A DNA stretch of 64,000 nt from Phytopythium helicoides (lineage: Eukaryota > Oomycota > Peronosporomycetes > Pythiales > Pythiaceae), in NCBI GenBank assembly GCA_024867545.1, contig JANFNE010000001.1:496001-560000 (forward strand), written 5' to 3'. A model generated the notes under the pieces. The model did no database searches and was not told the DNA's origin. It saw only the letters and a list, made by a program, of their open reading frames with translations. Positions within the stretch are counted from its first letter, which is position 1; every line of letters begins with the position of its first letter. Both the position numbers and the translations under genes were made by a program. Positions 22,199-31,903 of this stretch are shown here, in pieces.

Positions 22199-22251
22199 TC
22201 CCTGGAGTCACTTGCAGTGCGGCACTGTCCCTGGAGTCACCTGCGGCACTG
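22199..22251. repeat. Imperfect tandem duplication (~27 bp, two copies)
   Basis: The unit beginning CCCTGGAGTCAC and ending GCGGCACTG occurs twice in a row; the second copy lacks three bases. It lies in the 5' extension or leader of the ABC transporter, upstream of the preferred start at 22064. Confidence 0.7.
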
Positions 22252-22282
22252 CGCTGCTCGTTATGTCCAGACCACTTAATAC

Positions 22283-22457
22283 TAGGCATTGTGTTAAGTG
22301 AAAATCTAAAATGCCTATTCCTAGTTTTTCAAAATGCCTAGCTGAAGACTCAGGGTTTGTATTGAAAATATCCCAACCACGTATTCGCCCATCACAAATA
22401 AGGGATATATTTCTAGGCATTTTTGGTCGCTTTGACTTGAGCTAACTACTATGCCTA
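22283..22457. promoter_or_regulatory. Cluster of five TAGGCAT motifs upstream of the ABC transporter
   Basis: TAGGCAT occurs at 22283-22289 and 22414-22420, and its complement ATGCCTA at 22311-22317, 22334-22340 and 22451-22457. Five copies of a 7-mer in 175 bases just 5' of a transporter gene suggest a binding site array. No factor is known to me. Confidence 0.4.
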
Positions 22458-23074
22458 ATCCTGACATTTTGGAACTACCTATCTGAGCCCAAAGTAGGCG
22501 TTGAGGTATTATTTCCTCCTTTTAAGATGCTTGTGTGATCGGCAAAATCAATGTGATCATCAAAGTGACAGCGACATATTATGTCGCTGGCAAGCTCGAT
22601 CACTCACTGGAAGCAATCATACGCGTGTAGTAAGTCATGTTATCCGGCTTTTTACGGATAAACTGGCCAATCAGAGTTTACGCCGCAGGAATCTTCCAAT
22701 CAGCATCAAATCCTGCTAAAGTAAATTTCGAGGAAAGAGTACAGTGATCAAGAACTCGTATAAACTTATTTTTCATTTCACTTGGCTTGAGTATAGTCTG
22801 GGAGACGGCGTACTCCGTTGATTATGCGAGTATGGTTCTTTACCCACTTGATGAATGAATGTTCAGATTATGATGTTGGTCAATGATGAGATCATCCGTA
22901 CAGTACATCGGCATAATCAGTCACTTCAAGTGATTTATCCGGATGGTATCCGGACAATTTTTTATCTTTGGCCAATCACAAGCCGCGATGTGATGCATAA
23001 TCCGAAGCAAGATTATGCGCAACAGAAAAAGGGCAAAAATAACGTACAGTATAAAAGTTATCACTCAGGTGTAC
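22458..23074. other. Intergenic spacer between ABC copies 1 and 2
   Basis: AT-richer than the genes and without a convincing ORF. Its last ~85 bases (about 22990-23074) resemble the sequence downstream of copy 3 (about 26215-26275; both contain GCAACAGAAAAAGGGC), so the duplicated unit included 3' flanking sequence. Confidence 0.5.
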
Positions 23075-25658
23075 CTACAGTACATCGTCTGGTAGTTGCG
23101 AAGCGCATGCACAGAGCATCGCCACGACGCAGAAAAACACGATGAAGCCCAACACGATACCGAAGTTCTGTGCGATCTCGTCGTGCTTCATGCCGTAAGA
23201 GTCCGCCATGTACTGCTTGATCGTCATGTTGCCCACCGACACGGGTGCTCCCTCCAGCGGCTGACAGCCAAGCTCCGACCCGACGTTCTCAAACACTCCC
23301 GTGGCCTCGTTGAACACTGGTGTCGTGGAGCAATCACCGAAAACGAGCGCGGCGGAGATCGCCATCGAGTAGCGCAGCGGATTGACGTAGTAGAGCCACT
23401 TGTATCCGGATGGTAGGGCCGAGTACGGCGGCGAGAAACCCGTGAAGAGCGAGAAGATGTTGTTAACCAGCAGTCCCATAACGATGGCCACTTCTTCCGT
23501 CGGCATCAAAAAGGCGAACATCTGTCCCATATACGCCTGCTGAAGAGAATACAGCGAGAAGTTGATCCAGAAGACGATGGCATTGCCGAAACCTGGAAAC
23601 CCAACCATCGGATAGAAGACGACAGTGAAGATGCCCACGCTGACAAATGCATTGGGAATCTCCGCGACAGTCGAGCCGATGAAGTACCAGACGGTGCTGT
23701 AGGTCTGTGATGCTCGCTCGCGGTAATAAGGAGCTCGCTCTTTGGAGGCAAATGGAGTGGCAGCATTCAGACTCACAAAGCCACTGAAGAGAACAACCAT
23801 GAAGAGCATGCCCATGCCGGAATTGAGTTCCTGGTAAGTAGAATACGTGGCATCGACGAAGATGATACCGAAGAGGAGTGCGAGGACGACTGAGAGAGCA
23901 GCGCCTGTAATCGTGTACGACGGCGTACGCCAGTACATGCGCATGAACCGACCAACAACAAGACGGAACTGCGTCGCAGAGTCTGCCGCACGCTTCTGAG
24001 TGAACTCCAACGGCTGGGAGTTTGGAGACGGTCGCGTAATACCATCGCCATTCACAAGGGTCTCGTCAAGAGCTTGCTTCTCGGGACTGGCGTTGAAGTA
24101 TTCCACGAAGTAGTCCGACTCCAATGCCTCAGCACCACTAGTCGCCACAGGTGCAGCACCAGCACCACCGACGCCAGCTCCAATGCACTCGAGCATCCAG
24201 TTCGCAGGGTTCGCGCCGGGACGCAGAGGCGACGTACCAGGCATCGCCTCAAAGTACTGCACCAACTTCTTGCTGTCGTCGCCACCCAGATCACCGAAGA
24301 ACACCATCTGACCACCACGCTTCAGCAACAGCAAATTGTCGAACAACGCAAACACCTCCGACGACGGCTGATGGATCGTGCACACGACCGTGCGACCCGT
24401 GTTGGCCACCTTGCGCACGCCGTCCATGACGATCTTGGCCGAGCGAGCGTCCAGACCACTCGTCGGCTCGTCCAAGAAGAGCACGCTCGGCTGCGCAGAC
24501 AGTTCGACGGCGATCGACAGGCGCTTCATCTGCTCGACGGACGACCCGCGCACGATCTTGTCGGCGATGCTCGTGAGGTCCAACAGGTCCAGCACTTCGT
24601 TGACCGTCTCGTACTTGGCGCTCGCAGGCACGCTGCTGTCCTGGCGCAGGAACGCGCTGAACACGAGCGCCTCACGGATCGTCGTCGACTCCGAGTGCAC
24701 ATCCATCTGCTCACAGTATCCGGTGGCTCGGCGGATGGCGAGGTCGCTGGCCTCGTATCCGTTGAGGAAGATCTTGCCTTGGATCTGTCCGCCGGTCTTG
24801 CGGCCGGCGATGACGTCCATGAGTGTGGTCTTGCCGGCACCAGTGGATCCCATGAGCGCAGTGAGCGTGCCTGGGAGCGCGTATCCGCTGACTCCCTTGA
24901 GTAGGTCGATGGTCTCCTTCGGGTTCGATGGCAGCGGGACGGTGTACCATAGGTCTTGGAATGCGAGTGTGACAGGGACCACGCTAGTTGAGCGCGGCAC
25001 ATCGATGACGTTGACGGCTGTTGAGAGAGCCACGGCGGTGGCCGTGGGGATGGCGGCCGATGCTGCATCGGTTGAACTGTTGCGTGGCGTCTCGAGCATC
25101 GAGTAGCTGTCGGGTTTGTTGTTATTCGAGGTGGTATTGGCAGACACGTCCGAAATGTCGTTCGTCGGCGTCACCACTCCCTCGGGACTCTCGTAGCGGC
25201 AGTATTCCAGCGCGAGTACGGACAGTGCCGTGAAGAGGACGAACGCCGCGACCAAGTAGACAATCCCCAGGGCGATCCAGCTCTTGTCAGACGGGATGTC
25301 GAAGATGTCGAGGTAGTAGACACCTGCTGTGGTGCCGAACTGCTGACAATAGTCGATTCCATCATGGATCCGGGTTTGAGCACGCCGCTGACGTTTCGGA
25401 GGATGTGTTTCTTGACGATGGAGGATTTGGTCGGCATGAATGCCTTCTTGAGGACGTTGGGGATGGTGGGGAGTTCGAACGCGCCGTCGTTGGAGAGCAC
25501 CTTGACGTCTGCGGAGATGGATATGTTGTCGAATCGGACCTCCATTTGTGGGAGTTGTTTCCCCATGGCAGCCTCGAGTTTTGACGCGAGGTGATCGTGG
25601 AAGCCGTGAGGGTCTCAGCCAGCTCCTTGAGTGGTGTGTTTAAGGAATTGGCAGACAT
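23075..25658 (-). pseudogene. ABCG transporter copy 2, internally deleted and frameshifted
   Basis: Start ATG at 25658 (MSANSLNTPLKELAE). A one-base loss near 25613 shifts the frame before DPHGFHDH. The NBD1 leader runs to VSGVLKPGS, then jumps to the extracellular loop just before NBD2: relative to copy 1, 1606 bases (20161-21766) are missing, joined at a TCAT present on both sides. NBD1 Walker A, its signature and nearly all of TMD1 are lost, and 1606 is not a multiple of three. NBD2 and TMD2 remain open (from about 25330 down), but a two-base insertion near 23115 replaces the NHQKK C-terminus. It cannot make a working full transporter; a half-transporter from an internal start is conceivable but unlikely. 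Confidence 0.88.
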
Positions 25659-26275
25659 GGGCGCTTGGTGCTGTTGGTTGCTACTTTTGTCGTGTTGTCT
25701 GGGGATTCAAGAGGTGTTGTTGATGTATCTGCGAGGTCTCCGGTGAATTGGAGAATGAACTTTCTTGGTCGTCGATGGGCCGATCGGTGTCACATCGCAA
25801 AGGAAGTGTTCAAGTCTGGAGCACCATCGAACACGATAATACTGTAATGCCAAACGTCCACGGCATAATCGACGAAGTAAGCATCTACGTTCTGGCCAAT
25901 CAGCACGATGATATAAAATTGTTTAATGCATCAACAGCGTTGTGATTGTGTGTGATTATGCGGGGCAGTGCCGGGACTGGTGACGTGAATGTCATCCCAA
26001 GTGTACCGTTGGATAACATCGCTGTGGCGATTCGGTGGTAAATACTGTGCGCTTTCGCTGCATTCACGACCACTGGTTGCGTTGACTGCGTTCGTCGAGC
26101 TGGTGCCGACCCAGATCGAGATAAAACATGGAGAGCGCATTACTGTACTGTAGTGCTCGCTCACAGCACTCCGTCGGGACCAGAAGTTGTCGCTAAGCTT
26201 TCGCGAACGATTGGCAAGATGATACGCAACAGAAAAAGGGCGAAAAAGACGTGGTTTGTAGCTGTTATCAAGTGA
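25659..26275. other. Spacer between ABC copies 2 and 3
   Basis: No supported ORF. It contains the presumed promoter of copy 2 (25659-25950, moderately AT-rich) and, near 26215-26275, the duplicated 3' flank shared with copy 2. Confidence 0.4.
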
Positions 26276-27648
26276 CTACTTCTTCTGATGGTTGGCGAAG
26301 CGCATGCACAGCATCGCCACGACGCGGAAAAACGTGATGAAGCCCAACACGATACCGAAGTTCTGCGCGATCTCGTCGTGCTTCATGCCGTAAGAGTCCG
26401 CCATGTACTGCTTGATCGTCATGTTGCCCACCGACACGGGTGCTCCCTCCAGCGGCTGACAGCCAAGCTCCGACCCGACGTTCTCAAACACTCCCGTGGC
26501 CTCGTTGAACACTGGTGTCGTGGAGCAATCACCGAAAACGAGCGCGGCGGAGATCGCCATCGAGTAGCGCAGCGGATTGACGTAGTAGAGCCACTTGTAT
26601 CCGGATGGTAGGGCCGAGTACGGCGGCGAGAAACCCGTGAAGAGCGAGAAGATGTTGTTAACCAGCAGTCCCATAACGATGGCCACTTCTTCCGTCGGCA
26701 TCAAAAAGGCGAACATCTGTCCCATATACGCCTGCTGAAGAGAATACAGCGAGAAGTTGATCCAGAAGACGATGGCATTGCCGAAACCTGGAAACCCAAC
26801 CATCGGATAGAAGACGACAGTGAAGATGCCCACGCTGACAAATGCATTGGGAATCTCCGCGACAGTCGAGCCGATGAAGTACCAGACGGTGCTGTAGGTC
26901 TGTGATGCTCGCTCGCGGTAATAAGGAGCTCGCTCTTTGGAGGCAAATGGAGTGGCAGCATTCAGACTCACAAAGCCACTGAAGAGAACAACCATGAAGA
27001 GCATGCCCATGCCGGAATTGAGTTCCTGGTACGACGTGTACTCGGCGCCGACGAAGATAATACCGAAGAGGAGTGCGAGGACGACTGAGAGAGCAGCGCC
27101 TGTAATCGTGTACGACGGCGTACGCCAGTACATGCGCATGAACCGACCAACAACAAGACGGAACTGCGTCGCAGAGTCTGCCGCACGCTTCTGAGTGAAC
27201 TCCAACGGCTGGGAGTTTGGAGACGGTCGCGTAATACCATCGCCATTCACAAGGGTCTCGTCAAGAGCTTGCTTCTCGGGACTGGCGTTGAAGTATTCCA
27301 CGAAGTAGTCCGACTCCAATGCCTCAGCACCACTAGTCGCCACAGGTGCAGCACCAGCACCACCGACGCCAGCTCCAATGCACTCGAGCATCCAGTTCGC
27401 AGGGTTCGCGCCGGGACGCAGAGGCGACGTACCAGGCATCGCCTCAAAGTACTGCACCAACTTCTTGCTGTCGTCGCCACCCAGATCACCGAAGAACACC
27501 ATCTGACCACCACGCTTCAGCAACAGCAAATTGTCGAACAACGCAAACACCTCCGACGACGGCTGATGGATCGTGCACACGACCGTGCGACCCGTGTTGG
27601 CCACCTTGCGCACGCCGTCCATGACGATCTTGGCCGAGCGAGCGTCCA
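26276..27648 (-). pseudogene. ABCG transporter copy 3, C-terminal half only
   Basis: Homology to copy 2 begins abruptly at LDARSAKIVMDGVRKV, one residue after where NBD2 Walker B should end, and runs through TMD2 to an intact C-terminus (RFANHQKK). The nucleotide-binding P-loop, signature and Walker B are absent. The 5' breakpoint at 27648-27650 adjoins unrelated sequence. Copy 3 is nearly identical to copy 2 except for a tract at 27027-27060 (VGAEYTSYQ in place of VDATYSTYQ), where copy 2 instead matches copy 1. Confidence 0.88.
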
Positions 27649-28702
27649 GATGAAGCAAGTCATCCTCGTGCAGGATGACGACGAGGACGGGGAAGAGGTG
27701 GAAGAGGAGGAGTGCGGCGAGTTCCGAAGGGAGGGCTTCCCGCCAGCAGGGAGTTCTTGCCACGGCTCTACGTCTCCTTTTCTATATTCAATGTTCTCTG
27801 GATTTTATCCAGAGTTATTTGGAGGGCACGACTCCTTCAAAAATAACTCTTAAAACTAAAGATCAATTTTTCAAATGGAAAATGGACAAGGTAGATGCAT
27901 AGTAAAAAAGGACTATATATTTTGATTCATTCCAATATACGATTCAAAGTTCATGAAACGTCCCTCAGACTGCAAGACTCCCTGTTGAAAAATGAGTTTT
28001 GTGTCCGTAAATATCAGTACGTATGTTATTTTATTCAATAAACAAGTTAAAAAGTCGCAATAATTTATTTCCTCTAACAAAACAATCACCCAAAGCGCTG
28101 TTGCTTGTGTCGGCTACGGGTAACATCAAGCCACTGTAGGTACCAGCACTGTTGAGTTTTTGTCTCGTGTTTTTTGTGGTGAGTGAGGGTTTTATTGGAT
28201 GTAGTTTTTGTGTGTGTCAACCACGTCGCATCCTGGGGGACAGCTAGATGCAAAATGCGAGGCAGGATCCGCATGAACGATGATGTATTAACCTCTAGTT
28301 CACCTTCTCGTTGACTGAAATAATTACACAGAATTCACAGGGTAGTTGTCACAAACAATTTTTCCTGACTATGATTGTGATGCTCAATTCTAGTTGAAAG
28401 ATGGCTTGGTACTAGTTGGCGATGCCTGCCACCTTCAAGGGCACGACAATAGATGCAGATTTGATTGGTAGCAGCTAGCAAAGACGCAGCGAGGTGCCTT
28501 AGTGGAAGCAGCTGTGACAATGGAGGGGAAGTGAGGATAAGTATGCGTAGAACTATGACCTATTTCGTTCTTACTCTCCTCAAAACGATTTTGGCTCCAT
28601 TCCAAGCCAATACTACTCGCAGCAGTTTTTTTTATTTCAAACTTGTACGTGCGATTCGCACGCAATCATTGTATGCACAGTCAGCTCATGTGAAATGCGA
28701 CA

Positions 28703-28746
<44 letters not shown>

Positions 28747-28899
28747 AAGAATGTAGTGGTATGCATTTCATAACAAAGAATTATTGAAGCTGTACAGTAA
28801 TGTGAAGTAGCGTGTTACATTGAGCAATACACTCTAACGAAAGCCACAGCTCGACAAACTATGCCGCGTAGCCATGTCAAAGAAAGGAATTGCATCATA
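27649..28899. other. AT-rich spacer with unrelated fragment and poly-G run
   Basis: The first ~200 bases encode on the plus strand an acidic stretch (QVILVQDDDEDGEEVEEEEC) with no start or partner and of unknown origin. The rest is AT-rich and has no credible gene. The 3' end of the Helitron should lie somewhere here, but I could not find a convincing CTRR terminus with hairpin. Confidence 0.4.
28704..28744. repeat. Uninterrupted poly-G tract, 41 bases
   Basis: Forty-one consecutive G residues on the plus strand in an otherwise AT-rich spacer. The true length may differ, because such runs are hard to sequence and assemble. Confidence 0.9.
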
Positions 28900-30749
28900 T
28901 TATCGTTCTGGCTGCTTATCTGAGATTTGTTCTAGTGCTTCGAGGTGAGCATTTTCCTCAAGTATATCCGCTCGCGGTTTAAAGAAATTGAGATATTCCT
29001 TTGTCAGCGGTTCCATGAGAAATAAGTTGTTCAGAGACTTTACCGGAGTCACTGCAACGTAGAACGATGATCGTTGAGGAGTATGTCTAGTGTTATGGCG
29101 CAAAGGTCCAAGAACCATCTTTTCTACGGTCAAACCTTGACACTTCTCAGTTGTCAGGGAAAATGTCGGTATGACTGGGCATTGAGTGATAGATATTGTG
29201 AATGACCTCGCTGGAAGAGCAACTTTTACGCCATGATATGTTTGACATCGCACTGGAACAACATGAGCAGGGAGAGATGGTATGAATTGGCGTCCATCGG
29301 AACCAAGTAGTCTGATGTAAATAACTGCTGGTGGGTTTGAATGTCGCTGATAAGCAATACCGTCGCACTTTGGTCTGCACTGCGTCTTTTGGGTCTGGAG
29401 CAAAGCCTATCATGTAACCAATACTTCCGTTTGCTAATTGAAGGTGTGTCGATATGTTTTTGGTGCATTGTAAAGGGATACCATTCGCCACGCTAAGAAG
29501 AGTTGCTGTGTTCCCGCTTTTGTCATCGCGCAAGCTTTTCAACGAATTGATTTCAATTTTTGATAATGCTAAGCGAGATCTCGTAACTATTGCCGGAAAC
29601 TGGTGGAGTACTTCACCAGTGCGGCGACAATAGCTCTTTGTGCAACTGTCGTCGAACTCAGCTCGAAGGGTGTTTGATGTGACAATTATTGGGCAGAATG
29701 TCTTCAGATCAGTTCGCTCAGAGCTCCAGTTTTCCCGATAGCAACACCGATTGATGAGATCAATGTCGTCGTCTAAGTACAAACCAAAACGCCATCGATT
29801 TAGAATGTCACGCCACGTAGGGTCGTGTCGATGACGCATATTTTCATTCAGCATAACCACACTGTTAATGAGTTTGTATACCCCAATACCAGCTATGCGA
29901 TTGAAATAAACTGATGAATCGTTTTCTTCACGCGACCTGGAGTGGGTTGAGTATTGTGGTTCAGAGATATACGCAGGCTGTCCAGCTACGGGAAGTTGTT
30001 GGAGCCAGTCGACAACTAATAAAACGTGAATACTTCCAAATGGCTGGTCTGGTTGTTGCCGAACCTGTTTGAGTGCCTGATCAATCATTCCAAGAAATTT
30101 GACATCGCAAGTTGAAATCTCATCAATTATAAGTAGTTTCAACTTGCACAATCGTTCAGTTTGAAGTAAATTTGGTTTCCAATTGTTCCATGACGAATTG
30201 ATTCGAAACCCAAAAAGTTTATGGATTGTTTGATCCCCAGCGGATTGTGCTGCTATACCTTGGTACGCTATAGTTGCAACATTATCTGCTCGCCTCCACA
30301 GCTGAGAGAGTTTTTGAATTGCTTTTATAACCTGACTCTTTCCGGCTCCAGGCAGACCACCCAAATAACCGATCATCTGAGAGCTTTCTCGTGAATCTTG
30401 CACGAAAGATGTTAGTAATTTGTTACCGACTCGAAAAAACGCTTTGTGCTGTTTGTAATTCAGGCCATAGTGCACAGAAACATCACGGAGAAACGGTGAG
30501 TACTTGGGTATGTCCGGTTGAATACACAACATGCCAGGATCGACCCACGTATTGTCAAACAGTGCTTGTTCAACAAGAAGAACAAGAGTTGGAAGATCTG
30601 GGTAGTTTGAGTTAGCAAAAATTTGCGTTGACTCTAACGGCGGCATCTTTTCAAGTGATGCAACTTCGCGGTCGAGCTTGTCGATGTCTACATCTAAGAG
30701 AGCCATGCTTTGAATTGTTGGGGTGGATGACGCGGCGAGATCAAGAGTT
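28900..30749 (-). pseudogene. Helitron PIF1-like helicase segment
   Basis: Minus strand. It contains the Walker A motif GGLPGAGKSQVI, Walker B LLIIDEIST, a motif III variant (VLLVVDWLQQLPVAG; usually GDFLQLPPV), an RHRHDPTWRDIL block and NGIPLQCTKN with LANGSIGYMIGF, then after a one-base shift near 29365 the C-terminal motifs (CPVIPTFSLTTEKCQGLTVEK; SFYVAVTPVKSLNNLFL). The stop is at 28900. The 5' side is cut at 30749 by the Gypsy 3' LTR, so the frame runs back into the LTR and gains MSSGAASQ, an accidental fusion. PIF1-type helicases unwind DNA 5' to 3'; in Helitrons this drives strand displacement. Confidence 0.85.
30746..30749. repeat. Target site duplication AGTT (left)
   Basis: AGTT directly precedes the left LTR and recurs at 45457-45460 after the right LTR, marking the Gypsy insertion into the Helitron. 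Confidence 0.8.
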
Positions 30750-31739
30750 TGTGATGCGGCGCCGGAGCTCATGACCACTCACAGCCGCCGCGAGGCGAGC
30801 TGGAGGGTGGACGGTAGGCGGTGTGCGGCGACCCGAGGAGTTGATCCCTCGAGCGCGCTCCCGCGACGGATCCCGGTGCCTCTCCTGAGAAAGAGAAGGC
30901 TCCCTTCACCGCCTGGCAGTACCGGAGCGTTGTGATCCCCGTATAACCGTCCGGGAGATCGGGAGTCCTAAACGAGCGCGTGTAGAGCTCGAGCGGTTGG
31001 TGCAGGCGCGGTTCTTCGCGTACCTGCTGAACGACAAACAATATTAGTACACACACAAGGCTCCTCTAGCTGGTTTCAGCTAGGGAGCCCTCAGGCGGAT
31101 GAATACACTCTACGGAGACTCCGCTGGATCTCCGTGAGGGGCTGACCGCTCCACTAACGCGGTTCAGCCTACAGGGGGTCTCTTGACCTCTTTTGGGGGC
31201 TCTCTTGGCCTCTTCTTCTTCTTACAATATGGAGTCGGTTATCCCACCAGACGTATCGCCACACACTAAGGCGAACGTCCAGCAGGGCCGAGAATATGGA
31301 ATCAATATGCACGTGTACGCGTTGTGAGCGCGGGCACGTACCTTATCGAGCTTGGGTTGAGGGGGGAATGCACGCGATGACCTCTCCAGACTCTCCGGGG
31401 TCGAAAACCCCAGAGGAGCTGGTCTCCTTGATGCGCGCGGTTGAGGGAGAAAGCGGAAGTCTGTATTGGTTGTTTAGTAGTCTTTCCTACCTCTGATCCT
31501 TAATACTTGCCACTCCACAGATAGAGGGATGATTTTTGAACCTACGGAGCTGCCCCGATTTCTACAGAGACTGGCTCCCTTTGAACCCATCCACTGGTAC
31601 CCTTTTTTGGGTACAGCGGTCACTGCCTAGGGGGAATCCCCCCTAGGGCACTATCACGAGCGTATATTTGAAGTGTCCTACACTACAGAGACCCGGCGTC
31701 TGTGACATGTGCCACGATTTCCGCGCGCGCTTCATCACA
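30750..31739 (-). repeat. 3' LTR of the Gypsy element
   Basis: 990 bp with terminal TGTGATG/CATCACA, offset by exactly 13,717 from the other LTR at both ends. A purine-rich GGGGCGG (minus strand, about 31742-31748) just inside is a candidate polypurine tract. Confidence 0.95.
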
Positions 31740-31903
31740 ACCGCCCCGTTGGCCGGTGCGAGCTGTAGTGAGCGCGGCAGTCGAGAACTGCAGCTCACGG
31801 GCCAAGCCAGCAGCGCGCGCGCGCACAAGTCCAGGCGCACCGCAGCGTGCTACTCGAGTCCTCGCCGGCTGCGCCACGCCGCCCCAGTGCTGTCCGCCCG
31901 CCG

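Noticed and set aside
28400..28500. Helitron 3' terminus at ACTAGTTGGCGATGCC
   Set aside because: CTAG next to a short GGC/GCC stem, but the stem is too weak and the distance to the helicase stop uncertain.
28465..28773. ORF with a poly-Gly C-terminus
   Set aside because: The glycines come from the poly-G run; no other coding signal.
29147..30778. Helicase protein beginning MVMSSGAASQ
   Set aside because: Those first residues are encoded by the Gypsy LTR and are an insertion artefact, not the helicase start.
30769..31056. 95-codon ORF present twice (also 44486-44773)
   Set aside because: It lies inside both LTRs and repeats only because the LTRs do; no protein-like features.
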